Shown: positions 41,469 through 50,535, counted from the stretch's first letter. The stretch is 64,000 bases of DNA from QANA01 sp963665505 (GCA_963665505.1 OY762275.1:248001-312000), one strand, 5' to 3'. Numbers and translations are program-made. The notes: generated by a model not told the origin, from the letters alone.

Positions 41469-42084
41469 ATGTCGTTGCCCGAAAAATACATGACCGAAAA
41501 AAAGTGCTGCCTGTTTGGAAAAGGCGCGGATTATCAGTGCTACGGCCGGTTGGGCAGTCCTCCGGGCACGCAAAACGGCGGTACCGGATTTCATTTCGCC
41601 GTCTGGGTGCCGGACGTCAAAAATGTCTGGATGTGCGGATCTTTCAATGGCTGGAATATGCGGGAATATCGTATGGAACCGGTCGGGAGCAGTGGTATCC
41701 GGGAAGGATTTGTTCCGGGAGCCCAAACGGGAGGTCTGTGTAACTATGTGATCGAACCTCAACGCGGCGAAATCTTTTATAAGGCCGATCCATTTGCTTT
41801 TGCCACGGGAAAACCGCCGGCCACGGCCTCCATGCTGTTCGATCGCTCTTGTCAATCCCGGTTGCAGTATCGAAGGAACCGTGGAAAACAGCATCCTGTT
41901 CCGTGGCGTACAGGTGGAACCGGATGCGCTCGCCCGGAACAGCATCGTTATGCCGCAGATGCGTGTCCGCAGCGGTGCGCTTTCGGGAAAGGCAACAACA
42001 GATAAAAACCTTGTTATACAACAGGGTGCCAAATACTGCGGTACACTGGATGTTCCTTTCGTTGAGGAGAAACATCTCCTTTAA
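41469..42084 (+). pseudogene. glgB'-'glgD deletion scar (remnant of a glycogen synthesis operon)
   Basis: From an AAGGAAGG ribosome site near 41461, one frame encodes the N-terminal CBM48 part of 1,4-alpha-glucan branching enzyme: FHFAVWVPDVKNVWMCGSF, NGWNMREYRM, KADPFAFATG and TASMLFD. After about 41845 the frame loses meaning. In the +1 frame the DNA encodes the C-terminal beta-helix of GlgD/GlgC: CSIEGTVENSILFRGVQVEP, ARNSIVMPQMRV, and TTDKNLVIQQGAKYCGTLD, up to a stop at 42084. A deletion has removed most of glgB, any glgC, and the front of glgD, joining the stubs out of frame. Neither piece can be active. Confidence 0.82.
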
Positions 42085-42141
42085 AACATATATTCGTTTT
42101 TCTTTTATCTATCCGGAATTATAAACAGGAGGTCATTTCCT

Positions 42142-43410
42142 ATGATAAAAGTCGATGTCTCTGGTACATATGGTTTTTGCAATAACGCCTCTGCTGTACG
42201 GCAGGCGGCGGACGCCGCCCTGCATACGCTGCTGTCCGGGACGGGCGCCGGCGCGGCATTCACCGGATGGGTCAGATATCCGGAAAATTATGCCGAAAGC
42301 GAACTGGCACGCATCAAAATAGCTGCGGATAAAATTCAGTCCGAATCCGAAGTATTCGTAGTGCTGGGCATTGGCGGGTCCTATCTGGGTGCCAAAGCCG
42401 CGGTCGATATGTTGCGGTCTCCAGAGTATAACCTGTTGTCCAAGAATACGCCGGATATTTATTTTTCCGGGAACGACGCATCCGGCGCACAGCTGGCACG
42501 GATCATCCGTTTAGTTGACGCCCGGGATTTTTCCGTATGCGTGATCTCCAAATCCGGTTCAACCGCCGAAACGGCTTCGGCGTTCCGCGTTTTTAGCAAG
42601 CTATTGACAAAACGCTATGGTAAACAGGCGGATAGCCGTATCTATACCATTACAGACGCCGAAACAGGATATCTCCGCGCAGCGTCTATCCTACATGGCT
42701 GGGAAAGTTTTATCATTCCCAGAGACATCGGCGGCCGGTACAGCGTCCTCACGCCGGTCGGTCTGCTACCCATGGCGGTGGCCGGCATCGATATTGAAAA
42801 AGTCCTGGCCGGCGCCCGCACGGAGATGGAGTCTTTACTTTCCGACAACGGCGGAGACGCTTCCGTCTATGCGGCGATGCGCCAGGCTCTCTACCAGAGC
42901 GGGAAAAAGATCGAGATCCTTTCCGGTTTTGAACCCGCTCTTCGCTACACGGCGGAATGGTGGAAACAACTGTTTGCCGAAAGCGAAGGAAAAGATAAGA
43001 AAGGAATTTTCCCGGCCAGCGCCAACATGACGGCAGACCTTCATTCCATTGGGCAGCTGATCCAGGACGGGGAACGGAACCTTTTTGAAACGATGCTCCT
43101 GTTTCGCGAGCAAAGCAATCTGGTTATCCCGGGAGATAGTCCGCTGGTCGATGGAATCGACTGGCTGGGCGGCAAGCGCTATGCGGAATTCTGCAACGCC
43201 GTCATCGCAGGCACAAAGAAGGCGCATATTGCGGGCGGCGTACCGGTCATAGACATCGACGCCGGAACGATAAACGAAGAAACCTATGGCGCTCTGACCT
43301 ATTTCTTTCTGCTCTCCTGCGGGATCTCCGGCTATCTGTCTGGCGTGAACCCCTTCAACCAGCCCGGTGTGGAAGAATACAAGCGAAATATGAAGGCGAT
43401 CCTGGCATAG
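42142..43410 (+). CDS. pgi: Glucose-6-phosphate isomerase
   Basis: Interconverts glucose 6-phosphate and fructose 6-phosphate in glycolysis. The 422-residue protein has the SIS-type core with VLGIGGSYLGAKAAVDML, ISKSGSTAETASAF, IPRDIGGRYSVLTPVGLLP (PGI signature), and NLVIPGDSP. AGGAGG precedes the ATG, 57 bases after the glycogen-gene remnant; pgi may once have been the end of a sugar-storage operon. Confidence 0.94.
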   Translation: MIKVDVSGTYGFCNNASAVRQAADAALHTLLSGTGAGAAFTGWVRYPENYAESELARIKIAADKIQSESEVFVVLGIGGSYLGAKAAVDMLRSPEYNLLSKNTPDIYFSGNDASGAQLARIIRLVDARDFSVCVISKSGSTAETASAFRVFSKLLTKRYGKQADSRIYTITDAETGYLRAASILHGWESFIIPRDIGGRYSVLTPVGLLPMAVAGIDIEKVLAGARTEMESLLSDNGGDASVYAAMRQALYQSGKKIEILSGFEPALRYTAEWWKQLFAESEGKDKKGIFPASANMTADLHSIGQLIQDGERNLFETMLLFREQSNLVIPGDSPLVDGIDWLGGKRYAEFCNAVIAGTKKAHIAGGVPVIDIDAGTINEETYGALTYFFLLSCGISGYLSGVNPFNQPGVEEYKRNMKAILA

Positions 43411-43872
43411 ACACCACACCAACAGGAAGAAACGGAAGGAGCAATCGTGCGATGCGGAAAACCGCCAGCATCCTGTTTGCCATATTTTAAGCAACTCCTT
43501 TTATAAAAACCGGCGGTTTAGGCGACGCGGGCGGGGCTCTCCCGCCCGCGCTTCACAAAACCGGCTGTAATATACAGGTCATTTTGCCCAAACTGCAGTC
43601 CATCCCGCAGGCATTAAGAGACAAAATGGAACATGTGGTGGTTTTCCTGTTCCCCTGGTTTGGCGGTCTTTGTATTGCGGGATGGAAAAGCTGACATAGT
43701 AAGGCATGCCTTGCTATGATGAAACGGACTTCCCTGTCGCAACCGAACTCGACAAGATACCGTCCTTCTTTTTCATAAGCCTCTTCGGTGGTTGCATCCG
43801 CCGCTTACCGGCATGATCAGGCGTGGCCAAGAATGTACTTCAAAAAAATATCAATTTTTCGTATAAATCCTC
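43411..43872. other. Intergenic region after pgi
   Basis: It holds a GC-rich hairpin at about 43519-43543 (GCGGGCGGGG/CCCGCCCGC, no T-run). On the minus strand, between about 43805 and 43620, an open stretch reads like coding sequence (ATTEEAYEKEGRYLVEFG) but has no start or ribosome site, so it is probably an unrecognised gene fragment. No intact gene is seen. Confidence 0.35.
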
Positions 43873-43926
43873 TTGACATATTCCTTATTATTACTTATTA
43901 TTCCATTATATGGACTAATAAGTAAT
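43873..43926 (+). promoter_or_regulatory. Promoter with an overlapping inverted-repeat operator
   Basis: TTGACA (43873-43878), a 17-bp spacer and TATTAT (43896-43901). A perfect 11-bp inverted repeat, ATTACTTATTA (43890-43900) and TAATAAGTAAT (43916-43926), overlaps the -10 and start site. Its placement just before a DNA-binding protein gene suggests autoregulation. Confidence 0.7.
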
Positions 43927-43944
43927 TTTTAGGAGCTGATTGAT

Positions 43945-44406
43945 ATGAAAGAAACATACTATTCCGTCAAACAAATCGCAAAAATGCTCGATATGCATCC
44001 AAAGACGATCCAGCGATACATGCGCGAAGGCCGCCTCCCGGCACAAAAAGTCGGTAAAGAATGGCGTGTGACAGGCCATTCTTTGAGTACTTTCCTGGAA
44101 GGAACGACCGAAAACCCGATCCCCGACACTTCGTCGGGGCTGCAGACGATTATCGGGCTGGCGGGACCCATCAAAATTTCAACAGTCATCGATATCCCGG
44201 TAAAAAGCAATGCCGAGGCGGTCCATCTCATGAACTGGATCACCGCTTCCCTGCATGCAAATTCTTCCGAGTATGGATATACCTCGATGACTTCACAGTT
44301 TGTCGAACCGGACCATAGCGTACGGATCATGCTTTGGGGAAGCCCGGCCTTCATGGAAGTAATCATGCATTCGCTAAACGAATTGGGGGAAAAACAAAAT
44401 GAATAG
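43945..44406 (+). CDS. Excisionase/MerR-like DNA-binding protein with a C-terminal sensor-like domain
   Basis: Residues 1-50 are a winged-helix domain of the excisionase family (YYSVKQIAKMLDMHPKTIQRYMREGRLPAQKVGKEWRV, shown by YSVKQIAKML and IQRYMREGRLPAQKVG). A roughly 90-residue unknown domain follows a short linker. Excisionase-type HTH proteins with an added domain in clostridia often act as local regulators, not phage excisionases, and no integrase is nearby. The gene overlaps the hydrolase gene by 8 bases, so the two form an operon. The inverted repeat over its promoter is the likely binding site. Confidence 0.8.
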   Translation: MKETYYSVKQIAKMLDMHPKTIQRYMREGRLPAQKVGKEWRVTGHSLSTFLEGTTENPIPDTSSGLQTIIGLAGPIKISTVIDIPVKSNAEAVHLMNWITASLHANSSEYGYTSMTSQFVEPDHSVRIMLWGSPAFMEVIMHSLNELGEKQNE

Positions 44407-45271
44407 CAACAGGAGAATAAAGAAAGAACCTGCTTCCGTTTTCAGATCAAAAAAAGGCCGCCAGCGTATCATAGAGCAGTATGAAAAACTGCTGTCGCTG
44501 TTTGATTTTTTGTATTTTGAGCAATACGTCGACACTTCCTACGGCCCAACCTATGTGCTGGAATCCGGCGCGCAAGACCTGCCGCCTCTTTTTCTCTTCC
44601 ACGGGTCCAGCAGCAACAGCGCATCCTGGTTTGCCGACATCAAAGAACTAACGAAGACATGCCACGTATTCGCAGTGGACCTGATCGGAGACGCCGGTCA
44701 TAGTGCGGAAACCCGGCCGGATATGCGATCTGACGGCTATGCGGTATGGATCGGAGAAATTTTTGATGCGCTCGGCGTCCGAAAAGCTTCGGTCATGGGG
44801 AATTCTCTGGGAGCGTGGATGTGCTTGAAATTTGCCTCCGTTTTCCCGGGAAAAGTCGACAAGGCCGTATTGCTCGCGGCTTCCGGGATTGCGCCGGTCC
44901 GGCCTTCCTTTGTCTTTCAACTCATTTTGTACAGTTTGAGAGGCAGGAAAGGCGCCGAAGCAATCATGCGCATGGTCTGCGGAAACGACTCCCTTCCGCA
45001 GGAAGTACTGGCTTACACGGCCATTATTTCAGAGAACTATTTGCCCTACACGGGGAATGTCCCCGTTCTGCGGGATTCGGAGCTGGCCCGCCTTACCATG
45101 CCCGTGCTGTACATTGCGGGAGAAGACGACAAGCTCACAAACGTACCGAAGTGCATCAACCGACTGAAAAAACTCCTTCCCCAGCCAACGATATCCCTGC
45201 TGAAAAATACCGGGCACGTCGTCTACAACGTCCTGGACCGGGTGATCCCGTTTTTGCAGACTCGGACATAA
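44399..45271 (+). CDS. Alpha/beta-fold hydrolase
   Basis: The 290-residue protein has the alpha/beta hydrolase order: oxyanion region FLFHGSSSNSASW, nucleophile elbow GNSLGAWMC (Ser), acid in AGEDDKL and the catalytic His in NTGHVV. There is no signal peptide. The substrate (ester, lactone or other) cannot be deduced. It is translationally coupled to the DNA-binding protein upstream, so its expression is probably controlled by that protein and perhaps by its substrate. Confidence 0.85.
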   Translation: MNSNRRIKKEPASVFRSKKGRQRIIEQYEKLLSLFDFLYFEQYVDTSYGPTYVLESGAQDLPPLFLFHGSSSNSASWFADIKELTKTCHVFAVDLIGDAGHSAETRPDMRSDGYAVWIGEIFDALGVRKASVMGNSLGAWMCLKFASVFPGKVDKAVLLAASGIAPVRPSFVFQLILYSLRGRKGAEAIMRMVCGNDSLPQEVLAYTAIISENYLPYTGNVPVLRDSELARLTMPVLYIAGEDDKLTNVPKCINRLKKLLPQPTISLLKNTGHVVYNVLDRVIPFLQTRT

Positions 45272-45349
45272 AGTTTCTCCTTCGGCGGCACGGGAGAAAA
45301 GTTGCAATGTGTTCCTGCGCGGCGATTGCGGGAATCGCAGGCCCGTTTG

Positions 45350-45380
45350 CAAAAAGGCTTTCCTGCGCGCAGGAAAGCCT
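45350..45380 (-). terminator. Terminator of the amr operon
   Basis: A perfect 13-bp inverted repeat (45355-45367 with 45368-45380) overlaps the amrS stop and is followed on the minus strand by five Ts (As at 45350-45354). Confidence 0.75.
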
Positions 45381-46198
45381 CAGCAGTTGCCCGTGTAAAC
45401 ATAGCTGAGGTGCCGCGACGCGACCTCGGAAAGCGCATAGACGGTCTCAACCGGGGTGGGTGGTTTATCCAGCATCTTATAGCACGGGAAAAAGCGGCTC
45501 ACGTGCAGCGGGATTTCCGGACCGAGGGAAGAAAGCCATACGGCTTCCTCCTCCATTTCTTCGGCGCTGTCGTTCTCGCCGAGAATGATCAGCGTGGTCA
45601 CCTCGACATGGCAGGCCTGAGAAGAAATCCGGATCGCCGTCTTTACCGTTTCAAAATCCCCGCTGATCTTTTTATAAAAAGCCCCGGAAAACCCTTTGAG
45701 GTCGATGTTCATCGCATCGATCAGCGGGAGCAGTATTTTAAGAGGTTTTTCGCATATCATTCCGTTTGTGACAAGTACCGTTTTGAGCCCCTTTTTATGC
45801 GCAAGAATGGAACAATCGCGGACATACTCATAACCGACAAGCGGTTCATTGTAGGTAAACGCGATCCCTATGTTTCCATACGGCCGGAGTTCCACCGCCT
45901 TGGAGACAAGGTCTTCGGGCGACAGATAGACGGTCTTTATGCTGCCGCCGGCCATGGATATCTCAAAGTTCTGGCAGAAACCGCAGCGTAGATTGCAACC
46001 GAAACTGCCGGTGGACAGTACCATGCTGCCCGGGTGAAAACGCTTGAGCGGTTTCTTCTCGATCGGGTCAAGCGCCAGCGATGTGGTCCGCCCGTAATTG
46101 AGGCAGGTGATTTTCCCCCGGATATTCGCCCTTGCGCGGCAAAAACCCGTTTTGCCTTCCTTGATGTCGCAGTGATGCGGGCATACTTCACATATCAT
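45380..46198 (-). CDS. amrS: AmmeMemoRadiSam system radical SAM enzyme (AmrS)
   Basis: A 272-residue radical SAM protein. The N-terminus has extra cysteines (CEVCPHHC, TGFCRARAN), then the SAM cluster motif CNLRCGFCQN (C-x3-C-x2-C). The family is pyruvate formate-lyase-activating-like. It overlaps by four bases with the AmrB-AmrA fusion gene, which together make the complete AmmeMemoRadiSam set (AMMECR1, Memo and radical SAM). The reaction is not established in what I know of the family; redox chemistry on an aromatic or protein substrate has been suggested. Confidence 0.92.
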   Translation of the reverse strand: MICEVCPHHCDIKEGKTGFCRARANIRGKITCLNYGRTTSLALDPIEKKPLKRFHPGSMVLSTGSFGCNLRCGFCQNFEISMAGGSIKTVYLSPEDLVSKAVELRPYGNIGIAFTYNEPLVGYEYVRDCSILAHKKGLKTVLVTNGMICEKPLKILLPLIDAMNIDLKGFSGAFYKKISGDFETVKTAIRISSQACHVEVTTLIILGENDSAEEMEEEAVWLSSLGPEIPLHVSRFFPCYKMLDKPPTPVETVYALSEVASRHLSYVYTGNC

Positions 46199-47580
46199 TT
46201 ATGTCTCACCACCTCAAAGCGGCTGAGGCTGACTTTTTCGTCGGGTTCTATGCCGGCCTTTCTCTTTGCAATCTCTATCTGCTCCTGCACCGTGTCTACT
46301 CCTTCCAGGTTGGGCAGCAGAAGCCCCCGCCTTCCCCCGTTTTCAACGATCACACCGTAGCGCGTCACATCCAGCTGGTCCGGAGAAGATATTTTTTCCG
46401 CATCTGCCAGAACATCCACGCTATAGACAAGCTCCGGCAATTCTTCCTGAGTGACCGGTGAAAAACGCGGATCAAAAGCAGCCGCAGAGACGGCGTTCTG
46501 CAAAATCTCCTTCGCGATACTGTCCGTCGAGGCAGAGATCGTCCCTATACAGCCGCGGAGCTGCCCCTGTTTTTTGAGCGAAACAAACGCGCCGGCACGT
46601 TTGCCAAGCATTTCTTCCGGAAGCCCGTCGGGGAGCCTGGCCTGCCTTCCCGTTCTGACATACGTTTCAATACTGTACCGGGCCAGACGGACATATGCGT
46701 CCTCCCCCTTCTTTATCTTATCCAGGCGCGCACATTCGAGATCGTAGAATTGTTCGCCGAAATTTCTCTTTTCGTCCGGACCGGTCACCTCAAAAGCGGC
46801 CACGGCGTACCCTACCCCGAAAGGGCCTTCGTAAGATAAAAGCGTATGCGTGACCGCCTTTCTGTCAAGCGTACCGGCCATAATCTGGAAGGAGCGCAGT
46901 CCGCATTCGGCCGCCGCCTCCGCAAAATCCGGCGAAAAGCCGAGCACCGTAAGAAAATCGCCTTTCCCCAGTGCTTCGGTAAGCTGTTTGTCAAAGGCAG
47001 GCCCTTGCGGCGCAAATCCATAAGGCCCGTCTTCCCTAAGTTTATGCGAAAGATCCCCGCTGGCGATCAGCACAACCCGTCTTTTCAGCTCGCCGGCCGT
47101 CTTTTCTATACACTGGCCCAATTTGTAATGCATAAGCGGGCTAAGCCCCGAAAGCCCGATGCGGACCAATCTATAATCCGTATAAAATTTATCTAGAAAA
47201 TACAGCGGTATCATCGTCCCATGGTCGAGCGATTTGTCCCTCTCCCCCAGCGTCCCGGCCGGTATACCTCCATTTGCCGCGTTCCGTGCAAGCCGCTCTA
47301 CGAACGCCGCGTCGTATTCCTCGCGGAACTGTACGGTTCCGGCACGGAATTGCTCCATGTCGCCGTATGCCGTTTCCCCGGGCGATATATGGAAATAATC
47401 CGCATACATCACCGTGTGCGGGCTTGTAAGGACAATCGTATCCGGCCTAAGTTCGGATGCTCTGCGCATGACGCTCTGATAAGCTTCCGCCGTCTTACTG
47501 ATCTTTTTTTCCGCACCGCGCCCCACTTCCGGCAAAATAATCGGCGGGTGCGGCACAACAAAAGCCGCAATAACAGACAT
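46195..47580 (-). CDS. amrBA: AmmeMemoRadiSam system fusion protein AmrB-AmrA (Memo-like plus AMMECR1)
   Basis: The 461-residue protein joins two domains. Residues 1 to about 265 are Memo-like, related to class III extradiol dioxygenases: VVPHPPIILPEVGRG at the N-terminus, TSPHTVMYADYF, DHGTMIPLYFLDKF and LIASGDLSHKL hold the metal-site His and Asp positions. Residues 285-461 are AMMECR1: GAFVSLKKQGQLRGCIGT is the family signature, followed by FDPRFSPVTQEELPEL. On the minus strand an extended -10 (TGCTATAAT near 47613-47621) and AAAGGAA lie before the ATG, so this gene leads a two-gene operon with amrS. Confidence 0.92.
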   Translation of the reverse strand: MSVIAAFVVPHPPIILPEVGRGAEKKISKTAEAYQSVMRRASELRPDTIVLTSPHTVMYADYFHISPGETAYGDMEQFRAGTVQFREEYDAAFVERLARNAANGGIPAGTLGERDKSLDHGTMIPLYFLDKFYTDYRLVRIGLSGLSPLMHYKLGQCIEKTAGELKRRVVLIASGDLSHKLREDGPYGFAPQGPAFDKQLTEALGKGDFLTVLGFSPDFAEAAAECGLRSFQIMAGTLDRKAVTHTLLSYEGPFGVGYAVAAFEVTGPDEKRNFGEQFYDLECARLDKIKKGEDAYVRLARYSIETYVRTGRQARLPDGLPEEMLGKRAGAFVSLKKQGQLRGCIGTISASTDSIAKEILQNAVSAAAFDPRFSPVTQEELPELVYSVDVLADAEKISSPDQLDVTRYGVIVENGGRRGLLLPNLEGVDTVQEQIEIAKRKAGIEPDEKVSLSRFEVVRHK

Positions 47581-48260
47581 GTCTATCCGTTCCTTTCTGT
47601 TTACTTTATTTCATTATAGCACAGATGCCTGCCCTGCTCTGCCTTTCAAAACGACGGACGTCAGGATAGCCTAAAACTCGGACATATGCTCTTTACGGGT
47701 TTTAGGCGGCGAAAAAGAAGGAATATCCTTTAAGTCCGCAAAGAGCGGGCATGGGACAGGACAACTTTTGTTTGTTATTCTGTTGCAACAAACCGGCGAA
47801 AAAATATATACAAAAAACAGGACAATATATATTTGTCTTTTTTGTTGTTACACCTTGAGGCTTTCAGCCACTGCATACTTCTTATACACCGTTCATAACG
47901 GCGATCAGAAAAAGTCTTTAGACAGCAAGGCGCCTGCCGGATATGCATAAGGGTTTATCGTAGGTGGCCCCGAATTTTATCGGGAAAAATAGCGGAAGAA
48001 TAGTGCCAGCACGCATCTTCCGGCATATTATATTATAAAGAAACGGATCATACGCCGCTTTTTATAGCCGACGATCGGGATTTGCGCGCTATGGGCAATC
48101 GCTGTTTATGGCTAAGGGAAGCACGGTTCGGTTAAAACTATCAATATGTTTTATATTCTAGAGAATGACTTGATCCTTTTCCAGCTCGATTTGAGAATGA
48201 TTCTATACAAAAAATGTGAGGAGAGGAGATACTTTTTCTGAAATGATATAAATACAACAA
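47581..48260. other. Low-density region of about 680 bases
   Basis: I see the presumed amrBA promoter at the left edge and no convincing gene beyond it. Open frames here lack ribosome sites and family features. Confidence 0.4.
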
Positions 48261-49118
48261 CATGCCGGATAGAAACAATTCATTTGGTCGCCGGCCCTGT
48301 CACAATCAAAATTGTTCGTTCGGCTGCAAAACGCCAGCCCCGCCACCGGCACCATGTCCTCCAACTTGTTCCAACGTATGTCAAAAAAGGAAAATCAGAA
48401 CCAAAACCCGGGTGATTTAAATAGGCCCAGGAAAACCAAACCAACACACAGGGCGCCGAAAAACAGGGGGCTCAAACGCAGGGCAATCAGGCACAATTTA
48501 TAACCGGCCGTGGCGGCCAAGCGCAAAGTGACCAAAGTCAGACGATGACCGGCCACGGTGGGCAAATATCAGGCGACCAGCTGTTATCCAGTAGTACAAA
48601 CGGCGACTTTTCGGGCCCAATGCATCCCAAGTTGGGTCCTATGCCTGCGGATCGTAAAACCTGCCGACGGAGGGAAACCTTGGCAATATCACCGACTGCA
48701 CATTTGCTGCCGTGCCCGAATCAGGGGAAATGATATAGCGATCCTTACAGATACCCTGGAAGCCTTATCATTTGAACCTGCCGCTATTACGCCTATACTC
48801 TCTTTGCCTTATAATTGCGGGAGTATCTGCAATCAGCATCCACTCCCGCACAAGGCGCTTTAAACAACGAGTACGCAGATAGCCGGGGCTGCTGTTATAC
48901 AGAACTACAGCTTCCGTTGCAAGCGTATTGCGCTTCCGGCACATAACTGCAAATAAACCTTGCAAGGACCTTTTTTACGGGTTACATCTATAAAAGCAGC
49001 AACGGCATCGTCTATCTGGCCGATACGCTCGCGTCTCAAAATGTGATCGACGCTATACCGCTTTGCAAAATAGTAAGCTACCAGCCACAGCAACAGTATA
49101 TAATGGGAGGAAACAAGT
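48261..49118 (+). pseudogene. Decayed Cys/Pro-rich and Gln/Asn-rich coding sequence
   Basis: Three frames in series look like parts of one protein. From 48261: CHNQNCSFGCKTPAPPPAPC and PPTCSNVC. After an A-run near 48387 a second frame gives NQNQNPGDLNRP, and after another A-run near 48433 a third gives QGAEKQGAQTQGNQAQ, ITGRGGQAQSDQSQTMTGHG and GQISGDQLLSSST. Frame changes at homopolymers and later stops point to a pseudogene. Near 48970-49115 a further open stretch reads GYIYKSSNGIVYLADTLAS. Such compositions occur in spore-coat or surface proteins, but I cannot name a family. Confidence 0.4.
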
Positions 49119-49400
49119 ATGTCAAATACGCTCGACAGCGCGAAACTGTCTGCTCTTATTCAATCGGCAACAAAAGAAATGGTAAACCGTATGGAGACTT
49201 TTATCCAATCAGTTCAGGATGATCCTGTTGGGTCGGATACGATTACGGTTATATTAAATGGGGAAAAAACAGTTTTAAGCAGAGAAAACTACAACGCATT
49301 AAAAGAACAGAACGCCGCGACCAAAATGAAGTTAAAAACAGATATTAACGCCCTGACAGATCAGTTTAGGGCAAGTATTCAGCAAAAACCTGCTGAATAA
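49119..49400 (+). CDS. Small hypothetical protein, 93 residues
   Basis: GGGAGGAAACAAGT places a strong ribosome site before ATG 49119, and a good terminator follows. The protein is mostly helical and charged (SALIQSATKEMVNRMETFIQ, LKTDINALTDQFRASIQQ), with no membrane segment or known motif. It sits after the decayed Q/N-rich sequence and may be the surviving partner of that gene. I do not recognise its function. Confidence 0.65.
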   Translation: MSNTLDSAKLSALIQSATKEMVNRMETFIQSVQDDPVGSDTITVILNGEKTVLSRENYNALKEQNAATKMKLKTDINALTDQFRASIQQKPAE

Positions 49401-49422
49401 GGCTCGGCCGGATTTTACGAAA

Positions 49423-49455
49423 AAAAACAGGCTGCCCTTCCGTCAGCCTGTTTTT
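49423..49455 (+). terminator. Intrinsic terminator
   Basis: Stem AAAAACAGGCTG (49423-49434) with CAGCCTGTTTTT (49444-49455). Confidence 0.88.
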
Positions 49456-49551
49456 CATTGGGCATATACAGAATGGATTTGCCGGAAAAGGAACAACTGT
49501 TCAGCAAAAAGCATGCAGGGCACGGGCAAATAAGAATATTTATTAAATTTA

Positions 49552-49582
49552 ACCCCTGTAACCATTGCAGTTACAGGGGTTA
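49552..49582. terminator. Hairpin before the HNH gene
   Basis: Perfect 12-bp stem AACCCCTGTAAC/GTTACAGGGGTT with a short loop and no clear T-run. It could be a terminator remnant or an element end. Confidence 0.5.
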
Positions 49583-49587
49583 TCCTT

Positions 49588-49598
49588 TGGCGGAGAAG
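49588..49598. repeat. Eleven-base copy of a tRNA-Ser 3' end
   Basis: TGGCGGAGAAG at 49588-49598 matches the CCA-end of both tRNA-Ser genes (50536-50546 and 50663-50673, complement) and is followed by TTGAAC, also found in the tRNA-Ser(GCU) T-arm. It may be one edge of an inserted segment that carries the HNH gene. Confidence 0.45.
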
Positions 49599-49684
49599 TT
49601 GAACTAATACCCAAATTTAATTTTACTGATAATTAAAGCATGTTATAATAATATCAATTCAATTTTTATAGAAGGATATTGCAA

Positions 49685-50347
49685 ATGAATGGTTTTGATG
49701 TAAAGTTACCTTGCAACAAATTAACAAAAGAAATGTTAATAGCCGATTTAAAAAGAGTCTCTAAAAAAATAGAAACTACCCAAATAAAATATAATGATAT
49801 TAAATTACATAGCAACTATTCTATAACTTCGTATAGAAATCATTTTGGTACTTTGAGGAACGCATTAGAAGCAGCTGGTTTATGTTCAAGTAGAAACTGG
49901 GGAACATCAGAAAAAGAATACTTAGAAAACATAAAAAACGTTTGGGAGTTTTACGGGAAGCAACCCGCGATGAGCGAGATGAATAAACACCCCTCGAAAC
50001 ATAGCTCATCTTCATACATACATTTTTTCGGTTCGTGGACAGAAGCTTTAAAGCGGTTTATCAATTATATAAATGATGAACCATTAACAGTTCAAATTAA
50101 TTATAACACAAACAATATCCCCCAAAAACATCAAACAAGTAGAAACCCAAATTGGAGACTTAGATTTTTAGTTTTAAAAAGAGATAACTTTACATGCAAG
50201 GCTTGTGGTAAATCTCCAGCAAAAGATAGAGATATTGAACTACATGTTGATCATATTATACCTTGGTCAAAAGGTGGCGAAACAGTTTTCGATAATCTAC
50301 AAACTCTTTGCTCACAATGTAATATCGGTAAAAGTAATATAGAATAA
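49685..50347 (+). CDS. HNH endonuclease with two homing-endonuclease-associated repeats
   Basis: The 220-residue protein has two helical repeats of about 48 residues (NHFGTLRNALEAAG near residue 55 and HFFGSWTEALKRF near 120), typical of the DNA-binding repeats that accompany homing-type HNH enzymes. A C-terminal HNH domain follows: DNFTCKACGKSP, ELHVDHIIPWSKGGETVFDN and LQTLCSQCNIGKSN, with two CxxC zinc knuckles and the DH catalytic pair. The gene is far richer in A+T than its neighbours, a sign of recent acquisition. TTG 49679 is in frame, but GAAGGA eight bases before ATG 49685 supports the latter. Confidence 0.85.
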   Translation: MNGFDVKLPCNKLTKEMLIADLKRVSKKIETTQIKYNDIKLHSNYSITSYRNHFGTLRNALEAAGLCSSRNWGTSEKEYLENIKNVWEFYGKQPAMSEMNKHPSKHSSSSYIHFFGSWTEALKRFINYINDEPLTVQINYNTNNIPQKHQTSRNPNWRLRFLVLKRDNFTCKACGKSPAKDRDIELHVDHIIPWSKGGETVFDNLQTLCSQCNIGKSNIE

Positions 50348-50491
50348 AATTTTTAAAAATGAAATATAGGAGCACTAAAAAATCAAATTTTCTTTTTTCG
50401 GATCGTATTAATCTGTACTCGCAAGCATTGCATTTGTGTTCACAAATAGCCAACTTGCAAGGGAAGGCCCTTATACCTTTTTACATGCCAC

Positions 50492-50526
50492 AAAAAATAG
50501 GACAGATATAAAAAATTCTGTCCTAT
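50492..50526 (-). terminator. Terminator of the tRNA-Ser transcript
   Basis: ATAGGACAG (50497-50505) pairs with CTGTCCTAT (50518-50526); on the minus strand a T-run follows (As at 50492-50497). Confidence 0.8.
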
Positions 50527-50535
50527 CCGAAATTA

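Noticed and set aside
43945..44406. Phage or integrative-element excisionase
   Set aside because: No integrase, att site or phage gene is nearby, and the protein has an extra domain and an operon partner, which fits a regulator better.
47768..47950. Small hydrophobic protein of 60 residues
   Set aside because: There is no ribosome site, no homologous feature and no operon context.
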